A stretch of 64,000 nucleotides of DNA from Haliclona indistincta. Its lineage: Eukaryota; Porifera; Demospongiae; Haplosclerida; Chalinidae. Position numbers and translations under genes: made by a program. The stretch lies in NCBI GenBank assembly GCA_964017065.1, contig OZ024789.1, positions 5,584,691 through 5,648,690 on the forward strand. Reading direction: 5' to 3'. The notes beneath the pieces are model-generated. The model was given only the letters and a program-made list of their open reading frames with translations, was not told the origin of the DNA and ran no database searches. Of this stretch, positions 1-11,289 are shown one piece after another; the first letter of the stretch is position 1, and each line of letters opens with the position of its first letter.

Positions 1-738
1 GGAATGAACAGTTGGTCCAACAAGCAGTAGGTCATTCAGAGATAAACCAGATGCGGACTTGGCAGATGCATCAAACACTGCGCGAATCTTGGTCGTAGTG
101 CTGGTACTCTTCCGTACAGCGTGCATGGGCAGATAGAAAGTGCGCTCAGGAGTAAGATGAGTAGATGAAGGTGGAACTGGTTCAGCATGACCCATATCGA
201 AGTACTCTTGGATCACTTCGGAGAATTGACCAAACTGTCCCTTTGAGTATAGCGAACGTTCAAGCGAAAGGAATCGTCTGACTGCCGTGGATCTACTCTC
301 TCCTAGTACACCTGCTTCTTGCTTGATAGGCAATGGAACAATAAACTTCCCATCAGCAGTGCGTGCGTAGTTCTCTTTGAAGTGTTTGACGACACTGGAC
401 TCTTCAGCAGACAGGATTGGAGAATTATCTATTCGTTCTTCGATCTCCCAGAATCTTCTCAAGAGATCGTCACCTGATAGAGCAGATGTATGCAATGAGA
501 CAGCGTAATGAGAGGGTATGACCTGTGGCACATGGCTACCAGCTAGGACCCAACCGAATGTAGTCTCAAATGCAGTCGGTGAACCTTGGACACCTCTCCG
601 CCGGCCGTGCTTCATCACCTCGCAGAACACATCAACTCCAAGCAGCAAGTCAATACGATCTGGCTTGTCGAATGTGGGATCTGATAATTGCAGTCCTGAC
701 AGGTGTTTCCAGTCAGGTGGAATGGAGACATCTGCGCG
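1..738 (-). pseudogene. Retrotransposon protease C-terminus and start of reverse transcriptase, frameshifted from gag
   Basis: Read on the minus strand in the frame that follows the break near 740, this stretch is open to the window edge. It carries the LLLGVDVF-type segment typical of the region between protease and reverse transcriptase in BEL/Pao elements. It then carries a segment with FYLPMHAV and IRAVFDASA, which resembles the start of the reverse-transcriptase domain. There is no start codon; it would be made only as part of the polyprotein. The catalytic reverse-transcriptase motif is off the window. Confidence 0.7.
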
Positions 739-2686
739 TGGGAAGGTCACAAGTGATTCGAGGTACTACAATGGCGGCTACAGGAATCTGCTTGGTATGA
801 GAATAGATGGATGATACAGAGAGAGAAGCTATGGACTGATAGTTAGAGTGATGAAGCAGACCAGCAACACCAGAAACCTTTGCTGGTTGACGCGAACGAG
901 GGAGATGGAGGTGCTGCGCAAGTCGCTCAGAGACGAATGACACACAAGAACCAGAATCAAGTAGTCCTCTAGCTTCAGTTGTGAATCCACTTGGTGACTT
1001 CACTGTGACGCGACAAGTCATCAATAACGAGTCGGTTTTCAGATCAGTAGCGACATGTGCTGGGACATTGACACTAGGAGGAGGTGGTGGTTCAGGAACG
1101 GGAACCACATTGCTTCCATTCGATTCAATGTGAAGGAGAGTGTGATGTGGACCATGACATCGTCGACATCGATGCAGAGAGGGACATTGTCTCACGAAAT
1201 GACCAGACTTGAAGCAGTTCAAACAGAGGTGATTTGACTTGAGTAGTGATATCATGTCATCATGTGAGAGGGAACGAAAGGTGGAGCAGTGATGGAGAGC
1301 GTGCTTCGTTGTCTTGCAAGCGATGCATACATCAGCAGGAGTTGCGACATGAACTGGTTTTACAGGAGCCACAGGCTTCTTGAATTCTTGCCTGACTGGG
1401 CGCTTTGATGGCTCAGCAGGTGTCTTGGCCTCGGATGCTTGTGCACGCAAGTCAATGAACTTCAAGAGCTCTGAATAGTGAGGAACTTCAGGACGACTTT
1501 GGCTTGACCTCTGCCACTCGAACATGGTGTTCTCATCAAGCTTCAACTCTAGTAGTGAAGTAATAAACTGTCCAGAGGGTTCACAGTCCATTGCCTTCAA
1601 AGCTCTCAAGTGTTGCTGTACAGTATCGTGGAGACGACGTAGCTCACGACCATTACCATCTTTGAGACTGGAAGCTTCAACGATCGAACGGACATGTGCT
1701 TGGTGGACAACACGCGGTCGATCATAGCGAGCCTTGAGAGTCTCGATAGCTTCAAGATAATTATCACCACATTGCGACAGGCCGTCTATGATAGACTTTG
1801 CTGGACCATCTTTGATCGACCCTTGGAGGTAAGTCATCTTCTCTGTGTCCGTCAATGTAGTGTGACTGTGGATCGTGACGTTGAATTGTTCCCAGAATGA
1901 ACGCCAATTGAGCACGCTGCCATTGAAACGGGGAACGTCTATCTTGGGTAGCTTGACACCTGGTGTGTTTGCAGTGAGCGTAGGTGCAGCTGCGGTGGAC
2001 ATGTCAGCTAGGGTTTTCTTGGCTGACAGTGAGTGAGTGTATATAGTAGAACGTACTTGTTTCTCTATTTCAAAGAGTTCGTCATCCTCAGGTAGGTTCA
2101 GAGTAGCTAAATCTGAGGAGACACTTCTTAGCTCCAATTTTATGTCGACAATCTCTTCTTCAATCTGACGAATCTCGTAGTCTTGTGATGGAGTAGACAG
2201 GTTATCGCCGACAGCTGATAGTCGATCTTGAATTTGCTGCAAGCGTCTGGAGGCTACACTTCTACCACTAGCAGGACCGAGAGAATACTTAGGTGACAAG
2301 TCGGATGAGGTTAGACAGTTGAGTAAACATTGGATGGACGAAGCGAGTTCAGTAACGCGATCATCGTGCTCATCCAAAATAGCTTGCTCTTTGGTCAACA
2401 CATCTTCAGTATCTAAGAGATCAATGACATCTAGGTGTTGAGTTCTGAATTCAGCGTCTAACATACTCAAACGTGTTTTGATTTGTCGTGCGACCTCTAG
2501 TTTGGGTGTGGCATCGAGTGTTGTATTGCTCTCTAGATCTTCAAATTTAGCTGTGAGGCGTGTGATTGACGAACGTGTGACACCTCTGCGCCTTCTCGCG
2601 CTGATGAGGGCTATATCATCCTCAGCTTGTTGTTTCCTAGCTTTCTTTGGCATGATTGGAAGGAAAGGCGTGAGTGATGATGACAA
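713..2686 (-). CDS. Retrotransposon gag-protease polyprotein, N-terminal part
   Basis: A 657-codon frame. Residues about 15-230 are charged and helical (coiled-coil-like gag N-terminus). About 245-430 resemble the DUF1759 capsid-like region of BEL/Pao polyproteins. About 455-530 hold cysteine knuckles, including CIACKTTKHALHHC and CLNCFKSGHFVRQC (both C-x2-C-x4-H-x4-C). Near residue 590 GLLDSGS marks a retroviral-type aspartic protease active site. The frame stops at 713, but coding sense continues without a stop in another frame down to base 1, so a one-base shift near 740 separates gag-protease from protease C-terminus and reverse transcriptase. Either the copy is dead or the sequence has an error there. 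A start at the internal ATG near 2653 is also possible. Confidence 0.75.
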   Translation of the reverse strand: MSSSLTPFLPIMPKKARKQQAEDDIALISARRRRGVTRSSITRLTAKFEDLESNTTLDATPKLEVARQIKTRLSMLDAEFRTQHLDVIDLLDTEDVLTKEQAILDEHDDRVTELASSIQCLLNCLTSSDLSPKYSLGPASGRSVASRRLQQIQDRLSAVGDNLSTPSQDYEIRQIEEEIVDIKLELRSVSSDLATLNLPEDDELFEIEKQVRSTIYTHSLSAKKTLADMSTAAAPTLTANTPGVKLPKIDVPRFNGSVLNWRSFWEQFNVTIHSHTTLTDTEKMTYLQGSIKDGPAKSIIDGLSQCGDNYLEAIETLKARYDRPRVVHQAHVRSIVEASSLKDGNGRELRRLHDTVQQHLRALKAMDCEPSGQFITSLLELKLDENTMFEWQRSSQSRPEVPHYSELLKFIDLRAQASEAKTPAEPSKRPVRQEFKKPVAPVKPVHVATPADVCIACKTTKHALHHCSTFRSLSHDDMISLLKSNHLCLNCFKSGHFVRQCPSLHRCRRCHGPHHTLLHIESNGSNVVPVPEPPPPPSVNVPAHVATDLKTDSLLMTCRVTVKSPSGFTTEARGLLDSGSCVSFVSERLAQHLHLPRSRQPAKVSGVAGLLHHSNYQSIASLSVSSIYSHTKQIPVAAIVVPRITCDLPTRRCLHST

Positions 2687-3091
2687 ACAATGTAGTGTTA
2701 ACTGCCAGAGACAGCTGTGCTATCGGGTGATCGATTAACACCGATTCGCGTTTGATAATGATACTGGTAAACAAGCAGTTAGCGAACGGGTACAAGGAAA
2801 GCGGTGCTGCGACGAGCGAGTAAATGTTGAGGGTTTGTAGAAACGAAAGTTTAAACGAAGGCAGTGTGAGACAACGATTGAAGGTTTGAAGTTGCAAGGC
2901 TTGAAGTTGTTCTGACGATGTGGGCGTGGCTCCTCGTGGTGCGCGAAGACGTCTCTGAGACCGATCGACCACACAAACGACGACAAAGGGGCTGGTTACT
3001 GTAGCTTGACGAAGTAAGGCTGACAGTGTAGCGGTTTAGACTTTAGAGTCGATGAAGCTGACCTTGACGATTGGGTATTGGCGATCGTCCA

Positions 3092-3298
3092 CTATAGAAC
3101 TATTGTGTGTGCAGAGCACGACTTACAAGATAGTTCCAGGTAGGTAGAGTTGACGCGGGAGAGAATGAGACGAAATGTAGCCAGTCTTTGAGTATATCCG
3201 GTTCGAAGGACCATAAATGTATGTGCTCTCGCCGCGATCGCAATGGATGACACTCTCTCGTGAACGACCAACAACAAAACTAATTATTAACGACAACA
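3092..3298 (-). repeat. Probable 5' LTR of the BEL/Pao element
   Basis: The stretch between the gag leader and the RRP9 intron has no coding content and starts TGTTGTCG on the minus strand. A TGG at 3091-3089 (minus) could begin a primer-binding site, which would end the LTR near 3092, but the expected terminal CA is not next to it. The right edge is fairly clear because RRP9 intron sequence follows; the left edge is a guess. The partner LTR is outside the window, so it cannot be compared. Confidence 0.35.
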
Positions 3299-3357
3299 CG
3301 TGCAAAGCAATACAATTAATAACAAACATGCGCAGACAAGGACACTCACACACTTAC

Positions 3358-4469
3358 AGGGTTTCAACATAGCTCATTTCATCAAGGTTCCATATTTTCA
3401 CGGTTCTATCAAAAGAACAGCTGAACAGCTCGTGAGTTCCTCTCTGGAATACCAAGCCCTGGGTAGGGTAACAAAGCAGCAAGGCACAAAATTAATGAGT
3501 TGTATCATAGAAATTTATGGTTGTACTGCTGGCTGACCGAAACAGTGTCTTTGTGTCCTCTGAAGGTGTGCTGGTGAAGATTGGTATCGCCATTCCACAC
3601 ATGAATCAGCTTATCAGTCCCTGAACTGACCTACATGTAGTGAAAAGGCAAATACCTTAATGTTACCATTATTAGCTGGTACTAATTTTAGCAAATTTAG
3701 CGATGACATCATATTCGCTAAGAATAGTACACACCAAATTGTTTAGAAATTTTAAGTAAACACAAAAATTAGTAATCGCCAATTCAAAGATTTGTAAAAT
3801 CGTTAAATTCTGTACCCACCAAATAATAGTGACCATAAGGTACTCTAACTGGGGTGAGTCAAGAGATTCAATACATCATTTCTACACAACAAATTAAACT
3901 TATGATTGTTGTATACCATGTATTTTCCATCACTGCTGACAGCCAGTGCCATGACAGGTCCACTGTGACCAACAACATCAGATGAACCTTTCCTCTGACC
4001 AGTCAAGATCACTTCCTTCTTGCCTGTCACTAAGTTCCCTGCAGAAAGACAAAGCTATCATAATTGTGCTAACAAGCAGTATGTAAACACTGCTTTAGCT
4101 CCTCTGAAAAAGTTGAGCTCATTTCAGATTTCAAATAAATAGCCCAACATTTTGGTGCAAATTCTAGGCAAAAATGACCCAGACTACTTTCTGAGACTAA
4201 ATGAACATCTCTATTATAGTTGTAAGCTTGCTACTATTGTCTATCCAGATTATTTTTGTCTGCTAACTGCCAAAGATGAATGACGTATTATAAGAGTTTG
4301 AGCTGAAATTTCTTTTTACATAACTGGTCTTGCTTACATTTTATGATGCTGCGGTCCTTGGAGCCTGAGTATGCGTATCGACCATCCTGAGTGACTGTTA
4401 CTACAGTAACAGGTAAACGATGACCCTTGAGGAACTTGACACAGCCTTCAGTAGGAGGCAGATACTGAG

Positions 4470-4537
<68 letters not shown>

Positions 4538-4584
4538 AGGGAGGGAGGGATGGAGGGGAGGGAGGGAGGGATGGAGGGGAGGGA

Positions 4585-4623
<39 letters not shown>

Positions 4624-5222
4624 GGAGGGAGGGAGGGAGGGAGAGAGAGAGAGGGAGAGAGAGTTGAGAGAGAGAGGGAGAGAGAGTTGAGAGAGAGAGA
4701 AAGAGAGTGGGAGAAACGGAGGGAGAGTGAGAGGGTCATACAAAGCCGTGTATTTTAACTCACCTGATCAGCTACTTTTTTCTGCAGTCTACCAGCTTGT
4801 TCCAGCTATACAAAACAAATCATACACGCAATGCTCAATGCACAACAGATGATATACTCACCACATCATCGTGTAACCGATGAGCAATGGCGTCGTGATC
4901 TATTGTGTCAGCTTCAGTACCATCTATCAAATCTATAGCACACAAACACAACCTCAGATAGTGCGTAATAATAGTGTATTTACAGAAGGAAATTTGAAAT
5001 TATTCCACATTATGTTCATGGGCACATACATTTCACAATACTTACCATCATCAGTTTGTAGTCGAGCCAGGTATTCTTTAGCTAGTCTAAGCCTCTTCTC
5101 AGGAGCAGTCTCCTCTACATCAGACAAGTCTTGGTCTGGTTTGAATGATGGAGCAGGAGCTCTACTCAATAATGACATGAAAAAGAGAGAGAGAGAGAGA
5201 GGGGGGGAGGGAGGGAGGGAGC

Positions 5223-5293
<71 letters not shown>

Positions 5294-7038
5294 GTCTATT
5301 GGCCAAACGTCAAGTCACGTGAATTCTATTTTTTAGGTGACGTCATTTGTTTGGCACAATGGCGCTCCAAAGCGGTGATGTGGTCGAGTGTAAAGAAGGG
5401 CCTGCTGTACGTTTTTGATGAAGTTAGCCGGGCTTGAAAGCAGCTATAACGAGCCCATGAAGACTCCTCTGTTGTACTGACAAACTATTTTTGAACGTGC
5501 TGGTGAAGTATTGACAGTCTCACCGTTTCTGGAACAGCGCTATGAAAAATTAATGGTACGTGCTGTGTTGATGTTTGTTTGTGAGGTAGCATCCACAACG
5601 CTACGTAGAACAACTTAGAAATCAAATATGCTGTACATTGACTACTACTTTAACCCTTGCATATGTTTTAGAGAGTATACTTCTGTCATAAAAAATTTCC
5701 TGACGCTTTAATACAGTGGATTATGTCATAGACAGCCATGATTGGGCTGGGCACCATGATTTTTCCATGTTTAGGAATATGAATGGCTAATAATAGTTTT
5801 CATTGATTGCATGAACACACAGGCTACTGATATAAAATGATCCCATATACTTTGTGTCACTGACGGCCGAGTTTTGTTCCAAATATCTCTCATCTAGCAA
5901 TCTGGCATTTTTTGTCACATTCTGCATCCACTGATTACCAATTTCTTTACCATTATTGACGCAGATGATGTCAGATAAACCACCTTCACTGTTCGCTCTA
6001 GCTGGAGTAGATACAAGCCGGATCTCTTACTGTCTTGTCATCATTGTACACTGGCACTACTTTTCTTGTATTATGCAGAGTGTTAAATTACACTGACTAT
6101 ATAGAGTATTTTAATTTATATTATCAGACACTAGTTGTATCTGCAGAGCTCAAACATACGCACACTGACATACATACTTGCAGTTGCAGGACACATTGTA
6201 ATTTTGCCGGGCCGTATGTATGCACACTGGAGGAGTTAAGAGCCATCAGATACAGCCTCATAATGCTGGAAGAAACTTGATAATGCATTCTGTTGTATGC
6301 AAGATAGATTGCAGTATCCAGTACATGTTGTTTTAAGTAATTTCTGTGCAGCTACCACAAGTATTAGGCATAACCAATTAACAGAATATTGTTGTAGTCA
6401 TAACTTTTTTGTTATACGCTAGAACAACTTCAGATCTGCTCTTCAGCAAGCTTATTACACTTATCAAAGAAAGGAACTATGAGATTGCAGCAGTTCTTGT
6501 CATAAAAAGTTTCCTGACGCTATTTATTGTTGGCTTTAAAACAACTGCCGTTCGTGTACGAGGGTGGCTGGCGCCGTGTGTTTAGAGTAACACCAAGAGC
6601 AAGTACAGAAGACTTTACATTGCAAGAATGAAAAGAACGGAAGATAAAAAAGTTACAGGCGGTTAAGCTCAGAGATAACCCACGAATAGGCGATTTACAC
6701 TGAAAAATAAATTTGTATGGGTTTGATTGGACTCCCGGTCGTTTGGCCGATAGACTGAGTACACCAATTCTCTTTACTGTTCTCACCTCTCTTCCTGATC
6801 TGAGTCACTTTCGACCTCTTCGTTGAGAGATTTGTCTTTCTTGTCACGTTTAGATTTACTAGCACCGCCATGCCTCGACTGAAGCCACGTGGAGAAGCAG
6901 ATCGACAGAGAAAGGAAAACAGCAATGGGAGATCACACAGCAAGAAAAATGTTAATCACTGACTTTCTTGTCTTCTTTTTGACGCGCTCTCTTGCGATCT
7001 TTCCCTCTGGTCCGAATAGGAAGGAAGAAACTTGACAT
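3358..7038 (-). CDS. RRP9: RRP9 / U3-55K, U3 snoRNP WD40 protein (3' exons off window)
   Basis: Nucleolar WD40 protein that binds U3 snoRNA in the small-subunit processome and is needed for early 18S rRNA processing. Nine exons fit in phase with GT-AG borders: 6964-7038, 6787-6878, 5046-5161, 4862-4932, 4764-4805, 4338-4464, 3917-4038, 3538-3630 and 3358-3458, about 279 codons. Exons 1-2 give a lysine/arginine-rich then acidic tail, as in the family. Exon 3 has the conserved EKRLRLAKEYLARL helix, exon 5 LEQAGRLQKKVADQ, and exons 6-9 WD repeats (for example HRLPVTVVTVTQDGRYAYSG and GTHELFSCSFDRTVKIWNLD). The animal protein is about 475 residues, so the last WD repeats are missing; they should lie beyond the retrotransposon inserted after exon 9. 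Identification is from remembered similarity to human RRP9. Confidence 0.9.
4471..4735 (-). repeat. GA/CT microsatellite at the 3' end of RRP9 intron 5
   Basis: About 260 bp of (GA)n with GGGA blocks on the plus strand, so CT-rich in the RRP9 transcript. It ends six bases before the 3' splice site of exon 6 (4464) and forms an oversized polypyrimidine tract. Open frames in it (ER or SL repeats) are not genes. Confidence 0.95.
5181..5290 (-). repeat. GA/CT microsatellite at the 3' end of RRP9 intron 2
   Basis: About 110 bp of (GA)n on the plus strand, CT in the RRP9 transcript, ending about 20 bases upstream of the exon 3 acceptor at 5161. Same position and orientation as the tract before exon 6. 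Confidence 0.95.
5291..6786 (-). other. Rest of RRP9 intron 2, no gene seen
   Basis: The longest RRP9 intron. A short motif (GTCATAAAAA then TTTCCTGACGCT) occurs twice in the same orientation, near 5686 and 6499, which suggests remains of a repeat. A plus-strand ATG near 5359 opens a frame of about 20 codons (MALQSGDVVECKEGPAVRF) that I do not recognise. Nothing else could be assigned. Confidence 0.5.
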
Positions 7039-7331
7039 GATGACTGACAGAAAACCAGTGACCACGCCTTTACTCGGTAAAATCACGTGGTTTGGCGCAT
7101 GCGTAAACACGTCACAAATGTGACGTTTCGACAAAGCTGTTTTGTTCTCGACCTCATTTGAAGCCCCTAAGTGCTCGATCGACAACGAAAGACGAATAAG
7201 ATTGATAAGGTCTCTTTCACAAATTGTCCAAGACTACTGTCGTGAAGCTGAGAAAGAAGAGTAATCGTACTCCATTGCTAGCCTAACGCCATTGTTTTTC
7301 TTGTTGATTCTAAATATTGCGCACCTCCATC
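7039..7331. promoter_or_regulatory. Shared promoter region between divergent RRP9 and SEC13
   Basis: The two start codons point away from each other across 293 bp, so this stretch must hold both 5' UTRs and both promoters unless a 5' UTR intron exists. It is mixed in composition, contains CACGTG-like and CG-containing words (near 7084 and 7120), and shows no clear TATA box. Bidirectional control is inferred from spacing alone. Confidence 0.6.
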
Positions 7332-8206
7332 ATGAGTAGCGGTGCTGTCTCCGTACAGAGCTCTGTCGACACTGGACACGAGGATATGATCGTGAGTAAT
7401 GGCATCACAGCCTCTGCCATCATCCCACTGAATCTGGACTTACCCAATTCTCTCTATCTCCTCTCAGCACGATGCCCAGCTCGACTACTATGGTAGACGG
7501 CTAGCCACGTGCTCTTCTGATAGAACTATCAAGATATTTGACGTCTCTAGCGGCTCTCCTGTACTGCAAGACACTCTAGCAGGGTAAGGCAACCTCTTCA
7601 CACATGCATTATGATACAGGTCCAGAGGGTCCTCTTAGTGTATGAGTATGTATATCATTGCTTGGTCTCTTGTCTCTATATAGTCACGATGGTCCAGTCT
7701 GGCAGGTGTCGTGGGCTCATCCTAAGTTTGGAACCATTCTAGCGTCGTGTTCGTATGATCGAAAGGTGATAGCAATACATTGAGTAGTACCTACAGTCTG
7801 TTTTTGTGCTAACTAGCTAAATAGCTAGCCTCCTGTATACTGCATGAATGAATGAATGTGTTCAGGGTTTGTGACTTTGTGTACTGGTTGATATATTCCC
7901 GTTTGTGTCTGTGTAGGTGATAGTTTGGAAGGAGAGCAATGGAACGTGGAGCAGATTATATGAGTTTTGTGAACACAAATCATCAGGTACGAGTGAATGA
8001 TTTGTGCTGGTTGGACCTCTAACGATATCTTGTTCTTGCACACCACCTACCTCTTGCATTAATTTGCTCACTCAAATTGCACATTATTATACACACTCAT
8101 GCTCTCTCTCTCTTCTCTCTCTCTCCCCCTCCCTCTCTCTCTCTCTCCCTCCCTCCATCCCTTCCTTCCTCCCTTCCTCCCTTCCTCCCTCTCTCTCTCT
8201 CTCCCT

Positions 8207-8263
<57 letters not shown>

Positions 8264-9549
8264 TCTCCTTCTCTCCCTCCCCCAGTCAACAGTATCCAGT
8301 GGGCACCTCATGAGTGGGGACTGATACTAGCGTGTGGATCATCAGATGAGTCATTCTCTATCATATCAACCACTGGTAGTCCACCCTTTCCTTTTGCTTA
8401 TTTCTTTATCAGCTACAACCACTAATGCACATAGCTCCTGTAATTATACACATAATTATTATACTATTGTAATCATACACGCATTATTGTACACATCAGT
8501 TTTTCTTTGTGCTTTTTCCCCAATTTTTCACAAGCTGTCTTGTGTTCATTTTCCACCAACTTTTGTCTTCTGATATTGATTGTCACTGCTGTTGTGTTCT
8601 CTGTCTGTAGGTGATGGTCAGTGGAAGTACAGTAAGCAAGAAAGAGCACATTCGGTGAGTTAACATGATATTATAGTACTTATAGTATTTGTACGTGTGT
8701 GTGCGTGCGTGCATGTGTGTGTGTGTGTGTGTGTTGTGTGTGTGGGCGTGTGTGTGTGTGTGTGTTAAAGTTTGTGCTCGGAGAAATCAGTCTTTGTCTT
8801 ACACTTCAGTTAGGATGCAATGCAGTGAGTTGGGCCCCTGCAATCAATCCTGGATCACTCATTGAGGTTAGGTTAGCTTAGATCACAAACCCTTACTGTA
8901 GAATTAGTCCTTGCGAATAAGTCTTTCTGATCCTCTTGGTTTTTATTGTTTTGTTTTTCTCATCTGACCAGGGAGGAGCCAGATCTGCTCACTCCAACTC
9001 TAAGCGGCTGGTCACCGGAGGGGGAGACTATCTTGTGAAGATCTGGCGCGAGGAGAATGATCGATGGGAGGTAGAAGAGAAGCTAGAGGCACACACAGAC
9101 TGGGTCAGAGATGTAGCATGGTCACCATCAGTGGGTCTACCTGTCAGTAGAATAGCCAGCTGCTCTCAGGTTAAACATATACACATACATAGAAATACAC
9201 ATAGAAATTTTGCAGCACATTTCACCTGAAATTATGGTATATCACATTTTCATGTATAATTTTTAGCGTAATCAGTTGCTGCCTATTGAGTTTAATCTTA
9301 CTTTGGTTGATACTTCACTGTGTGAATACCCTCCTCTGATTGTTTACTTGGTATCTCAGAAGGCACTTTTTTCTTGTTACAAGTTGTCTTGCTATTTCAT
9401 TTAAAAACTAAAATGTGTGCTTCCGTCTCAGTAGCTGTTGTTGTTGTGAATTTTGTCGATCATTATTTTTTCCTCTGCCTGATCACTACAGGATTGTAAA
9501 GTGATAGTGTGGACTAAAGATGAAAATACTAGCGGAAAATGGACTCCAA

Positions 9550-9629
<80 letters not shown>

Positions 9630-10761
9630 TCACACACGCGCACACAGTTGCTATTACAGTAGTACACTATGCTGCACGTAGCTGATGTGTATATTGATAT
9701 GTTTCTGTTGTGATCAGATGCTAGATTCATTCTCTGATGTCATGTGGCACGCTAGTTGGTCAATCACTGGTGATATACTAGCAGTGTCTGGAGGAGACAA
9801 TAAAGTGAGTGTGATGTACAAAGCAACTACATGTACAGTACAGCTCAGATGATGGTAACAAAACCACTCACGTTAAGTAGACACAACCAATGCATTGCGT
9901 GTTACGACGAAGCAGCTTGTGTCATTCCCTCCACAATAGCTCCTTCTCGTAGTGCGTGGTTGTTCTTGCTAGCCTCGTGTGTTGCTTTGCATGTTGTAAT
10001 GAACATCTCTCGCGTATTCAATGGTGCAATTCATACGTTGTGGTGATACAACTCGTCAAGCCTTGCGTCTGAGAGCAACAACCAGCTATGACTACTCCAT
10101 GTTGTCAGACCTTCCTCTGCGAATACCACATTAAAACAGCAGCTCATTAATAATTATAAGCAAAATGATCAAATTTGTGATCGCGACTCAACCACAGCCT
10201 TTTGTTAATTAGGTGTACAATTTGTGCATGTGTGACTGTCATCGAGTAAGGTGCCTTTATTGGTGCTGTGTGCTCCTTATCACCTTTCAATGTAGGTTAT
10301 ACACCGAGGTAGAGGTGTTTATGGGAATTTGAATACCGAGGGTGAAGCCCGGCGAGGAATCCAAATTCACATACGCACCGAAAACCGAGGTTTATAACCA
10401 GTTTAAACTATGATTTTGACTTACCTGGAGGAAAAATAGCACTGTTGTAGCAGCAAGCTACCCGAAACGGCACAAAACATACAAATAGCATGATAAATGG
10501 CGCTTAGTTTATTGCCTAGTGTGTGGTGGCGCCATGTTTTGTGCACCCGCCCACGCACAGGTAATTACTCAAATTTGGATTATTCATATCATAGTTTATT
10601 ATGTTCTTCACTACCCAAAGTCACGCTATGTATCATAGTCGTATTACAACTTTTACTTTCTTGTGCAGGTGACACTCTGGAAGGAGAATCATGAAGGAGA
10701 GTGGGTGTGTGTCAGTGAGGTGGACAAGAGTCAACAAGCATCCCAACCCCCTCCTCAGTGA
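7332..10761 (+). CDS. SEC13: SEC13, COPII coat and nuclear pore WD40 protein
   Basis: Beta-propeller protein that pairs with SEC31 in the COPII outer coat and with the Nup107-160 (Y) complex. Eleven exons join in phase with GT-AG borders: 7332-7391, 7468-7583, 7684-7765, 7917-7986, 8286-8375, 8611-8654, 8810-8866, 8972-9169, 9492-9551, 9718-9804 and 10669-10761. They total 957 bases, 318 residues, close to the usual 320 or so. Diagnostic stretches include [75 protein letters not shown] and [16 protein letters not shown]. The start at 7332 gives an N-terminus of family length. Very sure of the family; exon ends were set by eye. Confidence 0.95.
8102..8283 (+). repeat. CT microsatellite at the 3' end of SEC13 intron 4
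   Basis: About 180 bp of (CT)n with CCCT and CCTT blocks on the SEC13 sense strand. It runs straight into the CCCAG acceptor of exon 5, which starts at 8286, so it is the polypyrimidine tract. Frames in it (SL-rich) are not genes. Confidence 0.95.
8695..8764 (+). repeat. GT microsatellite in SEC13 intron 6
   Basis: Interrupted (GT)n of about 70 bp, starting some 40 bases past the 5' splice site at 8655. No coding content. Confidence 0.9.
9553..9628 (+). repeat. AC microsatellite directly at a SEC13 5' splice site
   Basis: An almost pure (AC)n of about 76 bp that begins with the last bases of the intron 9 donor (exon 9 ends at 9551; the intron starts GTACACAC). On the minus strand it gives a cysteine/valine frame that is not a gene. 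Confidence 0.95.
10295..10399. mobile_element. 105-bp MITE-like hairpin in SEC13 intron 10
   Basis: The ends are inverted copies: GGTTATA-ACACCGAGG on the left and, read from the other strand, GGTTATAAACCTCGG on the right, with further imperfect pairing inside. No coding capacity. A short nonautonomous DNA element is the simplest reading. Confidence 0.5.
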
Positions 10762-11289
10762 TAGTAGTCAATTGCAGACCTAATATTATTATTTGTAATA
10801 CATCCTGTACTGTTTTATTAACTAGATTTCGATTAACTAGAATTCTAATAATTATGAATTCTGTGGTTGTGGTCGAATAGCTAGGTACCTTTGGTGAAAT
10901 GTGCTAATTCCACTGCTTGATGACAGTACGGTCTGAACATGAGCTTGATGATGCATTGCAAAAATGATACTGTTACGAAGCTGCAGTGAGGGTACCTCCA
11001 TTGTTAGTTGGATAGACACAATAATAACTGCTTATTTCCTAGCTTTGCTCAAATTATTACTAGTAAATTAACTAAGTAAAATGTGATGCCCAAGTATATG
11101 CATTTGCAATACCTAAAATGAATTCAATTTTTAGCAGCAAAAAATCAGATAGCAAATTGACAGGATATTATATTTCTGAGATGATAATACATGTCTGATA
11201 AATACATGAGAGTCAATGTGTTATGATAGCAAGTTTAGCAATTCTAGCTATAGTATAATTCTGATGATTTATTAGTAGTTGTAGTTCTC
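10762..11289. other. Intergenic, convergent 3' ends of SEC13 and helicase-ligase A
   Basis: AT-rich stretch with no gene seen. On the minus strand an AATAAA lies at about 11267-11273, just past the stop codon of helicase-ligase A, and could be its polyadenylation signal. Confidence 0.6.

Larger units (their letters stand above)
1..3298 (-). mobile_element. BEL/Pao-type LTR retrotransposon, 5' part, runs off left edge
   Basis: The minus strand reads, in order, a gag-like region, zinc knuckles, an aspartic-protease region and the start of the reverse-transcriptase region, which is the order in BEL/Pao elements. The element ends on the right near 3298, where minus-strand sequence starts TGTTGTCG, a normal LTR start, 59 bp inside an intron of RRP9. 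The other LTR, most of the reverse transcriptase, RNase H and integrase would lie off the window. One frameshift near 740 breaks the polyprotein. The class is called from domain order and general resemblance, not from a search. Confidence 0.8.

Noticed and set aside
4401..4758. Open frames of 73-151 codons across the GA repeat on both strands
   Set aside because: They are made of ER, SL or PS repeats from the microsatellite inside an RRP9 intron.
5359..5440. Short plus-strand frame MALQSGDVVECKEGPAVRF as the first exon of another gene
   Set aside because: Lies in an RRP9 intron, no donor in a fitting place and no further exons found.
8068..8425. Overlapping open frames across the CT repeat
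   Set aside because: Same reason; the sequence is the polypyrimidine tract of SEC13 intron 4.
9428..9730. 100-codon minus-strand frame with a long CV run
   Set aside because: Arises from the AC microsatellite in a SEC13 intron.
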